NCBI GenBank assembly: GCA_033239005.1
Contig: BSQZ01000101.1
Location: forward strand, 1,368,501 to 1,432,500
Origin: Lamellibrachia satsuma
Lineage: Eukaryota > Annelida > Polychaeta > Sabellida > Siboglinidae
Direction: 5' to 3'
Length of the DNA: 64,000 nt
Both the position numbers and the translations under genes were made by a program. Shown piece after piece: positions 38,230 through 51,300 of this stretch (position 1 is its first letter; each line of letters opens with the position of its first letter). Under the pieces are notes generated by a model. The model did no database searches. It worked only from the letters and a program-made list of their open reading frames with translations, and was not told the DNA's origin.

Positions 38230-38307
38230 GGGGTCCAAAGGTTTAAGATGTATAATATGTCTTAGCCATATGGAATGCTGCAATTGTTGCTTTGTTGCGT
38301 TCTGCAG

Positions 38308-39378
38308 AACAACGCCGAGTCCGCACAACCGGAAGACCTAAGAACCGTTCCTGAAGCAAAAAACGATAGAGCGCCACCTAGTGTTGACTGTGCCGAACAC
38401 AACGGCGATTGCGTCACGCCGCGAGAGGCCGAGAACCGCCAGGTGGCAAGCGCTGAAGACTCGACCAATAGTAACCACGACGGCAGCAACGGAAAGACGG
38501 AGTGTCATCTGGCGGACATGTTGAGCAACGGTTGTCACGGTGACGGACCGTATGTGTGCGACGGCACGTTCGACGACAGCGAGGCGTGTAGCGTCGGAAG
38601 TGACGCCAGCGACGACCTGGACGTGCGACTGAACAAGGACAACCCGCGGAAGTGTCCGCAGTGCGGCAAGCTATTCCAGAACCACTTCGGTGTGAAGACG
38701 CACTTCCAGAACGTCCACCTGAAGCTCATGCACAAGTGTTCCGTGCACGGCTGCAACGCCGCGTTCCCGTCGAAGCGAAGCCGCGATCGCCACAGCGCCA
38801 ACCTCAATCTGCACCGCAAGCTACTGTCGACGTCTTCCGACTCGCTAGACGGCGCTGGCGGCGGCAAGACGCTGTCGGGCCTACGGGAGGAGTTCTCCGC
38901 GCACATCTACGACGAGCACCAGCCGCGATACCAAGAGGACGGCAACGACGAGGACGAGGCGCCGCCACGACCGAACGGCAACGGGGTCTCCAGCGCCGGC
39001 AGTGCATCCCCGACGAGCCCCCATCCGGACGATGATCAAGTCGACCACAACCACAACGGCCACACGACAGACGACGAGGACGATGACGTGAACCACTCAT
39101 CGCCGATCGATTACTCGGACGCGGCGGCCATGAGCAGTGGCGACGAGTGTCCTCCCATCGACCCGGACGGCAGTGTCTCGTGCCACATCTGCCAGCAGCG
39201 CTTCCGCGACAACCTGGTGCTGAAAGAGCACCTGGAGAAGGTTCATCCACGGGAGATGTACCGCTGCAACATCGACGGCTGCGGGAAGGTATTCTCGACG
39301 CGCAAGAGTCGCAACCGACACAGCCAGAACGATAACCTCCACCGTCACCTGTGCGCTACCACCAATGGTATTGCATGA
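38308..39378 (+). CDS. bnc: Basonuclin, last coding exon with second and third C2H2 pairs
   Basis: The exon reads 356 codons plus a TGA stop at 39376-39378. After an acidic, low-complexity lead it has the second finger pair from 38653 (CPQCGKLFQNHFGVKTHF..., then CSVHGCNAAFPSKRSRDRH), the motif LREEFSAHIYDEHQ (matching LRDEFLVKIYGAQH of BNC2), an Asp/His-rich linker, and the third pair from 39181 (CHICQQRFRDNLVLKEH, then CNIDGCGKVFSTRKSRNRH). Each second finger has the CX4C and wide HX6H spacing of basonuclins. The C-terminus follows closely (LHRHLCATTNGIA), as in vertebrates where little follows the last finger. The acceptor is GCGTTCTGCAG at 38307, in phase 0. An upstream ATG at 38275 is intronic. 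With the other exons the visible protein is about 1037 residues, compared with about 1000-1100 in human basonuclins. Confidence 0.96.
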   Translation, partial: NNAESAQPEDLRTVPEAKNDRAPPSVDCAEHNGDCVTPREAENRQVASAEDSTNSNHDGSNGKTECHLADMLSNGCHGDGPYVCDGTFDDSEACSVGSDASDDLDVRLNKDNPRKCPQCGKLFQNHFGVKTHFQNVHLKLMHKCSVHGCNAAFPSKRSRDRHSANLNLHRKLLSTSSDSLDGAGGGKTLSGLREEFSAHIYDEHQPRYQEDGNDEDEAPPRPNGNGVSSAGSASPTSPHPDDDQVDHNHNGHTTDDEDDDVNHSSPIDYSDAAAMSSGDECPPIDPDGSVSCHICQQRFRDNLVLKEHLEKVHPREMYRCNIDGCGKVFSTRKSRNRHSQNDNLHRHLCATTNGIA

Positions 39379-40850
39379 CTCCCAATGTCCGTCCGTCAGT
39401 CGGTCCACGCTGCTGCGTTATAGCGAAGTGGCGTCACCATAAGACTAAGAACAATTCTGTAGCATGTACGAGAATATTGACCTCACCGCGAGGGGGGGGG
39501 TTCGCTGGACTGGAGCATTCTCCTTTGTTTCCGATTCGGAACTGGGAAGTATGATTGTATCGGCTGGCATAAACATTTCGTGACCGCGTTGATGTTGGTT
39601 ACGTGATGTAATTCACGCACGTGTTTCACAGTTGGCGCAAGACGTTTCACTAGAAAAATAAGTTATATTTAGGGTTCATTTCGCACGAAATGTAATAACA
39701 TATGCAAGCAACAGCGTCGTATATTCTCACGTCAGTTTATCGCTAGATTACTTTATCTCGATGGCGGAACAATTAGTCGCTGCCACAACGGCATTTGTTC
39801 GACCAGCACCGCCACATTATGTGCTCACGGTTTATGATTAGTTCCAGTTGTAGATAATAATTGTACATAGTGTTTTATATGCGTATTTATAGGCATTTGA
39901 TGCGTGCGTGTGGGAGCACATATGACGCCGTGTGAACGGAGGTTTTCTTTAGGTTATCGTTTTTTTGGCGATGACGTCATGGGTTTATTTGCATGGCAAT
40001 ATAGCATTAAGTGTTGTCGTTTGTTGCAGCTCCAGTTTTGCGTAATTATTTATCTATTTATTTAAGAATCTCACAGTCTCAGTTGTGATTCCGTGTTAGG
40101 ACGAGCGGCGTTTTAATGCGTTCGTGGCGTTACAGATTCAGTGCAATTATGGGTTTTCTTAGTTGTGTAGGCGTTTTATTGTGCGAATTTCGCGAGTGCA
40201 GTTACGTAAGGTTGATTTACTGTGTTTTTACAGCTGTTACACTGGCGGCTGTATAAGCATGGTGTGTTATCGTTTCACGTATTGTTTTCGTTTACAAACG
40301 TATCGCCGTAATTCGTATTACTTGTCACATCGTGTGTGCAATTGTGACGTCATTCGTGCAAGTCAGTGGTCTATACATCGGGTACTCCAGCTATATCAGT
40401 AGCTGCAGTGTAAGCTTAATCCGTTCTATTGTTTGTACTACGTGCTACGTATTTTACCTGATTAAGTTTTTTTACTGGTTTTTGTTCTTATAAATTAGGC
40501 AATTATTCATTGGCAGCAGCGGATGTGTGCATCATTTGACAACGTTGAATGTCACCAAACCGGCAACAGTTTTGTTACATCGGCAAGCCGTTGCATTTTG
40601 GTGATCGGATGCCGATATTACGTTACTGTGATACGTTCACCGGGGTCTTTAATTCTTTGGTTCACCTATATTTTTTGTGTACAAATTAACCTCTGTTTGT
40701 ATGTTCTTACCGTTATTGTATGTATACCTTCGTTATCTATATGGTAGATTAGGCGATTGAAACAGACAACGTGGATTTATCAAAACGTACATATTCGTCT
40801 GATTTTGCCTTTTTTAGTGTGAACCAAACAATTAAAACCCTTGCAATGAC
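39379..40850 (+). other. bnc: Likely basonuclin 3' UTR
   Basis: No protein-like reading follows the stop. The stretch is T- and CpG-rich, with TGTACATA (a Pumilio-type consensus) near 39865 and the CRE-like palindrome TGACGTCA near 39972. A variant poly(A) signal ATTAAA occurs at 40831-40836, with GT-rich sequence 40-70 bases further on, so the transcript may end near 40850. I saw no canonical AATAAA before about 44.06 kb, so the end point is a guess. Confidence 0.4.
40831..40836 (+). terminator. Possible poly(A) signal ATTAAA
   Basis: This is a common variant of AATAAA on the sense strand, about 1.45 kb after the basonuclin stop. GT-rich sequence near 40870-40905 could be the downstream element. 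It is supported only by motif and position. Confidence 0.3.
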
Positions 40851-41354
40851 GTCCATAGTGGAACAAGCCATACGTGTGTGGTATATTATCTAGGTTGTTG
40901 GTCGTGAATTGAGCCAGTGTTTGGCTGTACTCATGCCTGATGTAATGTTTTGCATATGTTGTCCGGATGGGTCACTCATTTTTACATTGCCAGTATACTA
41001 TCCTTGAAAATTTATCAAACTCCCATAAATAAGTTGTACAAATATACCTTTGTTAAGAAGCGCGGATTGAAATATACACCATCTTCAACGGACTGGAGTC
41101 ACATTCCAAAAGTTAGCAAAATGATGGAGTAAAACTACATATACACCCTTTAATCTGTAAACTATGCAGTGTTCCATATGTAATATTGATTAATTCACTA
41201 ACACATTTGATGCGTAGATTAATGTTAATTAAAGTTACACAAACTTCCCATAATCACCCAATCAGTGTGATTTGATACCACAAATACGTTGCGTGCGTTA
41301 ACGTGCGTTGGACACGTGGAATTTATCTCAAGGATGGTGCACAGGCGATGTAAT

Positions 41355-41435
41355 GCGTGCTCCCCCCTCGGGCTATGTAATGAGTGCCCCCCCCCGCCCC
41401 TCGGGCTATGTAATGAGTGCCTCCCCCGGGCTAAG
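41355..41435 (+). repeat. Tandem repeat with CTCGGGCTATGTAATGAGTG
   Basis: About two and a half copies of a roughly 36-40 bp unit with C-rich spacers. Confidence 0.8.
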
Positions 41436-42195
41436 TTGCCAAATAACCACTCCCCATTGCGAACCCCGCAGTTTCAAATGACATGCGACGGCTTAACGCA
41501 ACGTTGACTGACTGTACGTTGTACCGTCCCTCCGAGTGTCAGTAGTGACGGGTGTCAGTTCTTGGTGTGACAGACAGCCGTTCTTGTGGTATCATCGCCT
41601 CACATTTGCGCGTGTCATTAAGCCGGTTATAGGTAATGGACGTTTCCGACACTTCCTGCATTTCGCCCGCTGTCATCTTTTCCTGTGCGCGTACCAATGT
41701 CACCAACGACCAACTGTCCACACGTGTCAGCCAAGTTCTTTGTTCCCTGTCCAGCTGTCGGGCGTCTTTCGTTGATCAGGGCGTCGTGAACGCAGGTTGA
41801 CCCGATACATTCCTAGCAGCGGTCGGCCGCGTTGGCGGACCGCGAGAACAGCAGGTCGCATTCTGTGCGCCAGCGCTTCCGGTTGGTCTGTTTGTCGGGC
41901 CACGCCGACATATGGTCCCCGTTAGCCGTCGGCGAGACATGAGAGCGCCGAACATCCAAGTCAACGGCCGGCCCGTCACACCGGGTCGTGTACGATTCGA
42001 TCACCCGACTGACACAGAGACGGGACATCTGCGTCTCAAAAACAAGCTCCTCTCGGCGTCTCCGGATGGCGTCCCCCGGCTATGGAAAGATGGCCACGTC
42101 AAAAACGCAGAGTAACGTTGTGACTAAATATTATGTACACCGCGACTTAAATGTGTGCATGCATGCGTGCGTGCGTGTGTGTAATACTCAATTAC

Positions 42196-42336
<141 letters not shown>

Positions 42337-44009
42337 GCCAGAACATCATGGACCATCAAAATTACGACTCGGCGTTATTCTGCGTTTCTGACGGGGCCAT
42401 GCTCCCATACCTGTCCGCGTGTGTGTACTGCTAAGTGGGCGTGGTTGGTCGTTAAGTTGGCGCTTTCTCGTTCGCTGTGATATTTTATATGCAGGAAGTC
42501 GTGCCGCGCGGTCTCCCTAGAGCTTTTCGTCCGGTGGAGATTCTCTTCGGAGACGTGGCAACTAAGTTTAATTTGTAACTGTCTTCTTTCGGCTTCGTAC
42601 CGCGTTCCCAATCTAATGTTGATCGATGCGGCTCACTCACGCGTTGCCCTACCTCGTAGCTGCAGAGTCGAATGCATATCTCCTGCCTGTTTCTGTCGTT
42701 TGTCAATGTCGGTACACCGTTGGTTGTTCTAGGATACAAGTCGTGATGGCGACCGCCAATCGAACCAAATGCTGGTTTCAGGGTGATCTGTATTATTTGC
42801 TCTCTTTTATATCTATTTATTTTATATTATCATCCGTTCCGTCCGTTTAACATAATTATGTATGTATTATACCCTTTTAAGAGTGGCCCAACCAGGGAAT
42901 CGTAATAGCAATGATCCGGTCCTATGCAGTGATATTACTTCAATTTCGCCCTAGCTCTCTGTGCGTGAGTTCGTCTGCTGTGAGGGAATTTGATTGAATT
43001 CGACTCCTGAATGATGGCTATTGTATTTGGTGGTCGGTGAGATTTTACGTTCATTTGCGTGCGTTCTTCGTGTGAATAGACGTCTGCGTACGATAGCTTG
43101 CGGTCGCAGCCGGGAATGCTATCGTGTTGTTGCGAGCGTAATCAGTGGGAGACGGGGGGAGGTCATGTGGTAGGCACTGGCAGAAGACCGTGGCGTACTC
43201 GAATGGGGTCTCCGGTGATCACTGTTTCCGGTACTTTCTTGAACGACACATCCATGATTGCGGATGGATCTATGCTTGTTGTCAATGACTTTGTTGTGTT
43301 ATGTAGCTGGTGATAATGGAAGGGTTGTCTCATCGATGGTGTATCACTATTCTTCATGCCCAGTGAGTTGCTCTATCGTCTTCTGTGCGCATGCCTGATA
43401 CCTCAGTCCCGTACGTGCCCATTTCAAGAGGCCGTCCTTTCTTTGTCTCGACCGATGCGGTATCGCCACGTAACTGACGGCGATGAATGCTGGCGAACAC
43501 CTGGAACCTGGTCTGCGTCGCTTCCGTCGTCACCCGAGCTCTGCGCGGTCGGGCGAGCGGCCGTTTATCGTCGATGTTGACAGTCGGCCGCGTGGCTATG
43601 TATAGCCGGGCACGCGGCGACACGGACCGCGGTTCCCGGGCGCTGCCTGCCCGCCCCGGCCTGTGGACATATATAGTAATAGATTGTCACAGGGCGGGCA
43701 ATATCGGCCGGCTTGGGTTACGCACGGCCGACGTCGATACGACGACGCGTTCGACGTCTCGCGGCCGGGGTGGTCTCGGCGTGTGCCGCGTGCATCAGGG
43801 CGACGTTAATGCGCCGTCGCGCCGTCGACGTCTACTTGATGATCTACGATGTTCTATCGCAACAACTGCGCAGTTCGACCGAGAATAACCGCCGCGCTGA
43901 GATTGCGGTGTGCCGTCAAACGGAATCGCGCGACGCGTGTGTGACTAGGTTAAAGTGTGTTTACTCGAGGCGATAACGTGAGTTTTACGTCTTTAGACAG
44001 TCAACCCAC

Positions 44010-44146
44010 GTGACGTGATTGCCTAGTTACGTAAAAATTACGACATCGCTGCGACGCATCACTCCGAATAAACGTTGTGACATCATTGTCTAATTACGTA
44101 AATAAAATCACGTCATCGCTGCGACGTAGCACTCCGTACAAACGCT
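44010..44146 (+). repeat. 67-70 bp direct tandem duplication with ACGT palindromes
   Basis: The two copies share GTGACRTSATTG (R, S as variants), TTACGTAAA, CATCGCTGCGACG and CACTCCG. The duplicated unit holds CRE-like and TTACGTAA palindromes. Confidence 0.85.
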
Positions 44147-45535
44147 GCTTTTTGTAGATGCCAACTACGAGGTCTGTTGACGTTATTTTAAAAGTATATA
44201 TTATTATTATTATCGACCAGTCTCCTGTTAGAACGGCTATCTCGTTACATTGCGCAGCCAAACATGGTTTTTCTTTGGTTCGTTTGGCAGCTATCTCGAC
44301 ATGATTAACTGTTGGGCATTTCGAAATGATATTACCGGAGTTACAAGAAGCGAAAGGACCGTATGATATGTTGCAATGAATTATAATTATGACACGTCGT
44401 TGTTTACTTACATTTTAATATCACAAATTGTACAGCATTTCAGTATTTTGTAACTACTGCTTGGCAGCTGCAGTGAGACAACCATGCCTTTATTGGTTTT
44501 AATCTATGCAATTGAGTGGCTCGTACACAGTTATGTGCCGACTTTTCTTCAGACACACGGAGAACTCGAATGTGTTTATAAAAGTTACGCGTGTGTCTCA
44601 TGCAATATGATATTATAGCTGTTGAAATGAAAATGATATTATGGTTATGCCAATTCAGTGTCGGTCTTCGCTTACAAGCGTCACGACGGAGTGACGACTT
44701 GTTAGCAATGTTTTTTTTTAGTTCGCCGATTTGCCAAAGTGTGGTAACGCTGTAGAAACCTTCTGGGACTCGTCCGTATTTAGTAAGCGAGTCTTAGAAA
44801 GGATCGTACGTTTAAATACCTTGATTTAATGGGGTTTTCCACTGTAGTATTCTGTAAATCAAATACGATATGCAGCATAAGCCCAAACGTCGAATGTAGC
44901 TGGTAGAATGCCTGTACGTTTGTACATATCAACTTTGAAAGGTGGGACTGATGTAGATGTACTGATGCGCATGTGTGGCCCTCCACTTCCGTTGCTACGC
45001 GTCTGGGTGGCCTAGTCTTAGTGTCACTGGTATTAACACGGTTAGTCAACGAACAACGAATTGTACATAGCAGACAATTTTAGTTTTCTATGCACCGATT
45101 AGCGGCTATTTTTTAATTAGATTAGCACTAATTTATTTGATTTTATTACCACTATTTATTTGTACTATTGCGTGGATACTATTTATTGATTGCTATTGAG
45201 TGATAATTCGTTTTGTTTCGTATTTATATTAATTTATGAACATCGTATTTAACAGCGGATCTCGCAATGTTCCTAGTTTGCATGAGTGTTGGAATGGCTA
45301 TCGAATGGATGATAATGTTGGTGTACACAAATCACTGGTTCGCTCCAGACCAAGAACTTACCAGTCAAAGAATAAATCCGCAATGATTATGTGGGTCGCC
45401 TGGCTGTTGTGGCAGATGTTCATTGTTATGTACGGCCGCTCGATGTTATGTTATTTCCAACGCTATATTATTTCCGCTTAACGGCTGTGGTGATATGGTG
45501 CGCAGTCTGACCGATTGTGTCATGAAATCATAGAC

Positions 45536-45790
45536 ACTATATGTTTTAACAATTTGGCCGCCCAAATGTGTTACTGAACCAGTTTAGTGGTTAACTTTGA
45601 ACGATTCCAGTATAATCGTGTGTTTATATATATGGCATGTTGAACGGGGCGAGGCAGTCTAATATAGGCGGATCGGACCCCTGCTGTCCAGCAAGGTCGA
45701 TATCCGTAAACGCATTACGGTGAAATTATATTAAAATTTGTATTCATTGAAACACATTTGGGCAGTCAAATAAGATGCTAAAACACACAC
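45536..45790. mobile_element. MITE, copy 2
   Basis: Its ends TTTTAACAATTTGGCCGCCC...AAATGTGTT and AAACACATTTGGGCAGTCAA...ATGCTAAAAC form the same terminal inverted repeats as copy 1. The interior CATGTTGAACGGGGC and CAGCAAGGTC parallels copy 1, with insertions. Confidence 0.7.
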
Positions 45791-48700
45791 GCACGCACGC
45801 ACGCACACGCACACACACAAACACAGTTTATACTGTATAGCGTGAGTTTACGATGAAAACGATCGGACTATGTCTACTTATAAAGTTGTTGCTTTACAAC
45901 CCCATGCACGGTGTTTGCCGTATCTGACTGCACTGTAAAATAATTTCATGTTGGACGCCTGAACTTCTTATATATGACGTCTTCCGATGAAAAAGTCCGC
46001 CAACAGTGACTACACTACTAGTTCACGACGTTCGCAATGTATTTGTTATTTCGTACTTTTGTTAATTGCATTGCAGCACTGTAATGCAGCATAACGTCAC
46101 AGGAAGTGGTCGTATAATGGCTGCGTACACCCGAGGGCATAGCTAGCGTTAGCACGTACACCAGACCCGAAGTATGAAGTCCGTCTTGCATGCTCTAGGT
46201 CTTCAAGCCAGTGGCGTAGGCCACGTCGTTATGTTAGAGGCGTTATGTTTGAATTCAAAATGTCATTAATTAAACCAATGAAAAGTATAGCTTTGTCTGT
46301 GTTCGTGTTTGTCTCTTGGTGTGGATGTGAGTGCATGTGTTTGTGGCGGGTCAGATATGCGCTATTTATTCAACCAAGACACATTAATTGGTCAATAATT
46401 AGGCCGTGCCCTAAAAACTCTATCTTTCGTTGTCCTGTATTGGCGATAATCGAATAAGAAAATAAAGCAGCGAGTGAACAAAACTAAAATTTAAGAGTGA
46501 ACTGAATAATTGATAACATGCAGGATTAGCCGTAGCATGCAGAATAAAATAATTATATTGGCTGGGACCGATTCATTCCATGCACATTCCTGCTGTATTA
46601 AATTCCGCCGCTTAAGTGAATAAAATTGCACTGGCCCGTAGCGTTTCTTTTAAGCGGATTCCTCATTAACTACAATCGACTTCTCTAATCATCAGCAATT
46701 CGAAAATGAAACCACGCTGGGTATTCGTTTCGCTGTATACAATAGGTTATGTTAAAGTTAACTGGTGGAGCAATATGGCATTTCTTTGTCAAGTTTACTA
46801 AGAATAAAATGCACAGTTTCATAGTAAAACACATATTTTCTCACAACAAAACATGTTTCGATGACATGACATTGGATGATACTGTGTTTCCAACATGAGA
46901 AAGCCATACTAATAATATTCATATTATAGTGATCAGCTCTGGTCCTTGTGTCGTCTTATTGAAATGAAACGACGCATTGCTTGTGAAGGTGACGAAACAG
47001 CCGATTAGACTAAAATATAACTCATATTAGTCAAATTTACCAAACTAATAGCTTGCAAAACCGCCGTAGACTCCACCGAACCACCATTCGACCATAAGAA
47101 CAATGAGCATAATTACAATGGTCAGCACAGAAAGGAGGAGACAACAAGACGAGAAGTGCCAGTGCCATGAACAATGCAAAGTTGAACAAACTCATACAAT
47201 GGTACAATGCATATGATACATAGATAATATTAGTATACACACAGAGCAATAATATGTCCAGTAGTTAAATGTAAAATATATAATATCGATGTGTCATTTT
47301 GAAACAGCTGCAACATTTGAAACGTAGGAGGTTCAATACAAACTCATCCATTCACAGCAAACAGGTGCCCTGCAGTGTAAACCACGGATACAGACTTAAA
47401 TCGGATATTGAGGAAAAGCGGTTCTTATAAGCAGCGCTAACCTTTTCTTTGACCCATATCTAAAGCAATTGCACATCAAACAGACGTCTTCATCCCTACA
47501 CACATTATATGGGAATCATTCCACCATTATATCAGTTCGCGTAACTTGTGATTATGTTACTGATTGCGTCGGTATAGGAGGCTGAATTAACGAGGATTTT
47601 AGCAGTCGTCACATCCCACATAAAAGAACACCAGTGCAACAACGACGAAGTGTTATATTTACTCCTGCCACTATCTTACAGAAGAAAGATTGGTGGTTCT
47701 GTTTAACATAAACAAGGCGATAAACAACGAACAACGATATAAACCGTTATGCATAACTGAGGCGCAGGAACCCAGGACGCATTCAATGTGTCGTGAGATT
47801 ACTGTGATCCTGACATTACTGAGTGTGTGCGTGCGTGCGTGTGTGTATGTATGCAATGGTATTCTCCTCCTATAGACGCTTTGCATCTCTGGCACCAAAC
47901 GTTCAGAGATTCATCTACGACTCCACGTTCGGGTCATCTCAGCTTTGTATTTTTGAAATTCACCCCTGCTAGCACCCTTTCTACGAACAATCGAATTCCC
48001 CATTGTATTTAAATAACGTACAATTGTCCGCAACGCTATTCGAACAATTACGTACAATTGTTGACAACGTCATGCGTCTTTTCTTCGATTGTCCCAAGTT
48101 ACGTAATGGCGTCGCTTTTCGTCGCAATTTCGATAGATATTGCCTTGCAGTATCACGCACCAAGGCAAGATGGATATTTCTGTGATAACGTTTTTTAATA
48201 TTGTTATCGTGACAGTCGCTTACGTACTACCAAGTTATCCCGTCCGGAGGTGGATCATTTTTGCTAGTTCATTATTATGACATAATCAAGTATTATGATG
48301 CTATGCAGTTTGTACGCGCGTGCGTGCGTTCGTGCGAGCGAACGAGCGTGCGTGCGTGCGTGCGTGCGATTGAGTGGTGAAATCATAATGGTAATTTGTT
48401 AATACGTTGAAGTTGTAAAGTACGTGTGTCATTGGGTTGCAATGGTCGTAATCAAAAACGCATAATAATACCACAACGATATATTGCACTGTGCTGGTTG
48501 GCACGTCCCACGAGACGACCGCGGAAAGCAGGAATCTGTTAGAAGAGAATGGTAATATGTTCTCTGTAACAAAGGGATCCAGAAAGAATCGTCTGCCAAA
48601 AGGAGGCTTTTTAGAAAAACGCCCGTATGAACGAAGAAGTTGTTTTCTATCTAGTCAGTTGAACTAAAATACACAAGAAGTTTTACCATTTTTAAAACGT

Positions 48701-48990
48701 GTTTACCAAAACATATCGTCGATTTAAACCGGGTTTTATTTCCACAGTTCCACAACTCTGTATCCAATAATTTAGCAATAAACACGCACGCACGCGCGCA
48801 CGCATGCATGCACAGAGACACTCAAACATATTCATAATGTATCATAATTATTTGACAACATATGGTAACTCCGTAAAACTGCAGGCGTTGCTCAGTAACA
48901 GGACATTAAATAAAAATTCACGAGGCGCATTCTCCGACTGTGTATTTGATGGAAAAGTCGAACTGTCGCACTACATATTCTGATGTGCAA

Positions 48991-49263
48991 TTCTTCTTCT
49001 TCTTCTTCTCCTCCTTCTTCTCCTCCTCTTCCTCCTCCTTCTCCTCCTCCTTCTTTGTCTTCTCCTCCTCCTTCTTCGTCTTCTCCTCCTCATCTTCCTC
49101 CTTCTTCTTATTCTCCTCCTTCTTCTTCTCATCCTCCTCCTTCTTCTTAATCTCCTCCTCCTCCTTCTTCTTAATCTCCTCCTCCTCCTTCTTCTTCTCC
49201 TCATCCTCCTTCTTCTCTTCATCCTCCTTCTACTTCTCCCTCTGCCACTTTCTTCTTCTTTTT
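48991..49263 (+). repeat. Polypyrimidine (TTC/TCC)n tract
   Basis: About 270 bp almost entirely of C and T on the + strand, mixing TTC and TCC units. The long serine/phenylalanine or arginine-rich open readings over it are artefacts. Confidence 0.95.
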
Positions 49264-50800
49264 TCGAGTACCTGGCGTTTTTAGTTCAGCAAAAATTATC
49301 AACTCGACACTAAGTTAAAATGGCGCGCCGACCAAGGGTCAAACCACAATTCGATTTCCCTTTCCGTTGTGGCACCGTTGCGAAGAATGTGGCACCGGTT
49401 TGCGAAGTTCAAGGAAGTAGGAAGTAGGTCATGTTAAAATGGTTAATCGTGTGTGATATTCACTAAATTAGCGTTCCATAATAGAAGTGTCATCTTTCTT
49501 TTTGTTTTCATTTTTTTCAGTTGGTTAAATGAACACTAACACCTACTTACGCACGCACGCACGCCGCACGCCCGCACGCCCGCACGCACGCAGCTGTATC
49601 CTGCTTTGGGAAGGAGATGTCCTTCTTTTCAGTCATTTCTTTTCGCGTCTCCCGCTTCTCTTTCCGTTTCAAATAACTGTTGAAGCAATTCCACATTTTA
49701 TAAAATGTGGCTATACAATGCTTAAAACGAGACCTTGAAACCTTCATTAAAAACATTATTTCGTATTGTGGGGGGACATACCCCTTCACAAAACTTCCTA
49801 CTTTATGTAATCTTCTGCAGGATAATTTATTTCCTGTTAATTATGCAAACAGCATGAATTTTAAGTCACAACAAACGAGAGATGTATTTACAATTCGTGT
49901 ACGGATGTGTACAAACATTTTCTTGATCAGAAAAAAATATATATATAGTGGTATACCACGAATCAACTATGGTATAGTGCCGTACCCGGGGAATTTGGTT
50001 TGTCTCCGAATCTACACAATTATGCTTATTACGAAGGAGCATCATTATATAACTGTACATTTTATTATGTCGATACATGGATGAATACCAAAATTGAAGA
50101 TCACGCTTCAATGTCAGTGAGAAAGTACCAATAATTATATGCTATACAAATTGCATGGGGTAAGATAATAATTATTATATTTATACATGTTAATATTTGG
50201 TAACTACTGTACCGCAATGCAAACTAAACATTAAGCAATTGTGCTAGTTGTCTGTAACTGTCATGTCAGTGATAGTCGGTACAAATCAATCGCGTCACGT
50301 GACGTTTCGTCGTCACGCGCGACTGCACAACGGTCTCCACTATGGACGACGACCAAGTCGCGTCATCAGAAATTAATTAAGCGCAGATTACTCAAATTGA
50401 AATGCGGCGCCGGGGGAATTGCAACCAGGTGAAACCGACAACACTGGCAGTGGAAGCAGAGGAGACTACTTGGCGGCGGTATTCGACAGCCGTCATCAAC
50501 GAGGTCGCTTTAATTAAAACGAATGATTAGCGATATCGCGTTCGTGTCGCGTTGTTGTCATTGTAAATTAATACGGCCGCAAGGTCAACATGACTGAGTT
50601 TCTCACCGCCGCGCTGCGAGTGATCATGTCACAATGATTTCAGATGAAATGTAGGATTAATATTAATAATCATCATGACAGTCAATTAAGACATCAGTGA
50701 TCAAAAGTAACAAGCAAATATGTCTGTGATGTGTAATGTGTACAGCCTACATGTATAAAGATGTGGGATCGAGTATTCAAGTCTTTCAGATCATTCAACT

Positions 50801-50905
<105 letters not shown>

Positions 50906-51217
50906 AATACGCGCTCACACAGTGGTCCACTCACTAACGTAGTCAATGAAGACAGTCCACCGCAGCAGGTCGTTTGTTGAATGGCCTTCGGTGGTTCAGA
51001 TTTGCATAATAATACTGTTGCTGACACAACATTCAGACAACCCAATAGCGTTCAATACGGATATTCTTTGTGATAACTTAGGCCCTGTTACAAGCTCTAT
51101 TTAATCATTAATATTGTCCAACTCTGATATTTGCCGTCACGCATTCATCTATCTCCACATGTCGCTGCATTGATAACGGTCGTTCGATGTACCGCACAAT
51201 CTCTCACTCTCTCCTGT

Positions 51218-51300
51218 CTGACTGTCTGTCTGTCTGTCTATATGTATGTCTGTCTGTCTCTCTATCTGTCTATCTGTATGTCTGTCTCTGTGTGTATGCC
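51218..51300 (+). repeat. (CTGT)n/(CTAT)n microsatellite
   Basis: Tetramer runs CTGTCTGTCTGTCTATATG and variants. Confidence 0.9.

Larger units (their letters stand above)
37490..38307 (+). other. bnc: Basonuclin last intron (818 bp)
   Basis: GTACGT donor and CTGCAG acceptor; phase 0. If retained, the frame reads 16 more codons and stops at 37538-37540. It contains a LINE tail fragment and the 13-bp tandem repeat. Confidence 0.93.
13191..39378 (+). other. bnc: Basonuclin gene span (5' end not found)
   Basis: Four coding exons join in frame across introns of 15980 bp (13294-29273), 6276 bp (29513-35788) and 818 bp (37490-38307). The domain order is cysteine box, conserved helical segment, C2H2 pair 1, basic/acidic stretch, C2H2 pair 2, LREEF motif, C2H2 pair 3. 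This is the complete basonuclin order, and there is no internal stop or frameshift, so the gene looks functional. Family knowledge: basonuclins are nuclear zinc-finger factors of germline, epithelia and skeletal or neural tissue in vertebrates; fly disco is related. Introns 1 and 2 are loaded with repeats. The promoter and start codon are missing from what I can recognise. Confidence 0.93.

Noticed and set aside
38275..38307. ATG at 38275 as a start of a separate zinc-finger gene
   Set aside because: The stretch between 38275 and 38307 is the pyrimidine-rich 3' end of an intron ending in CTGCAG, and the exon joins in phase with the previous one.
48940..49284. Serine/phenylalanine-rich and arginine-rich open readings
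   Set aside because: They are translations of the (TTC/TCC)n tract.
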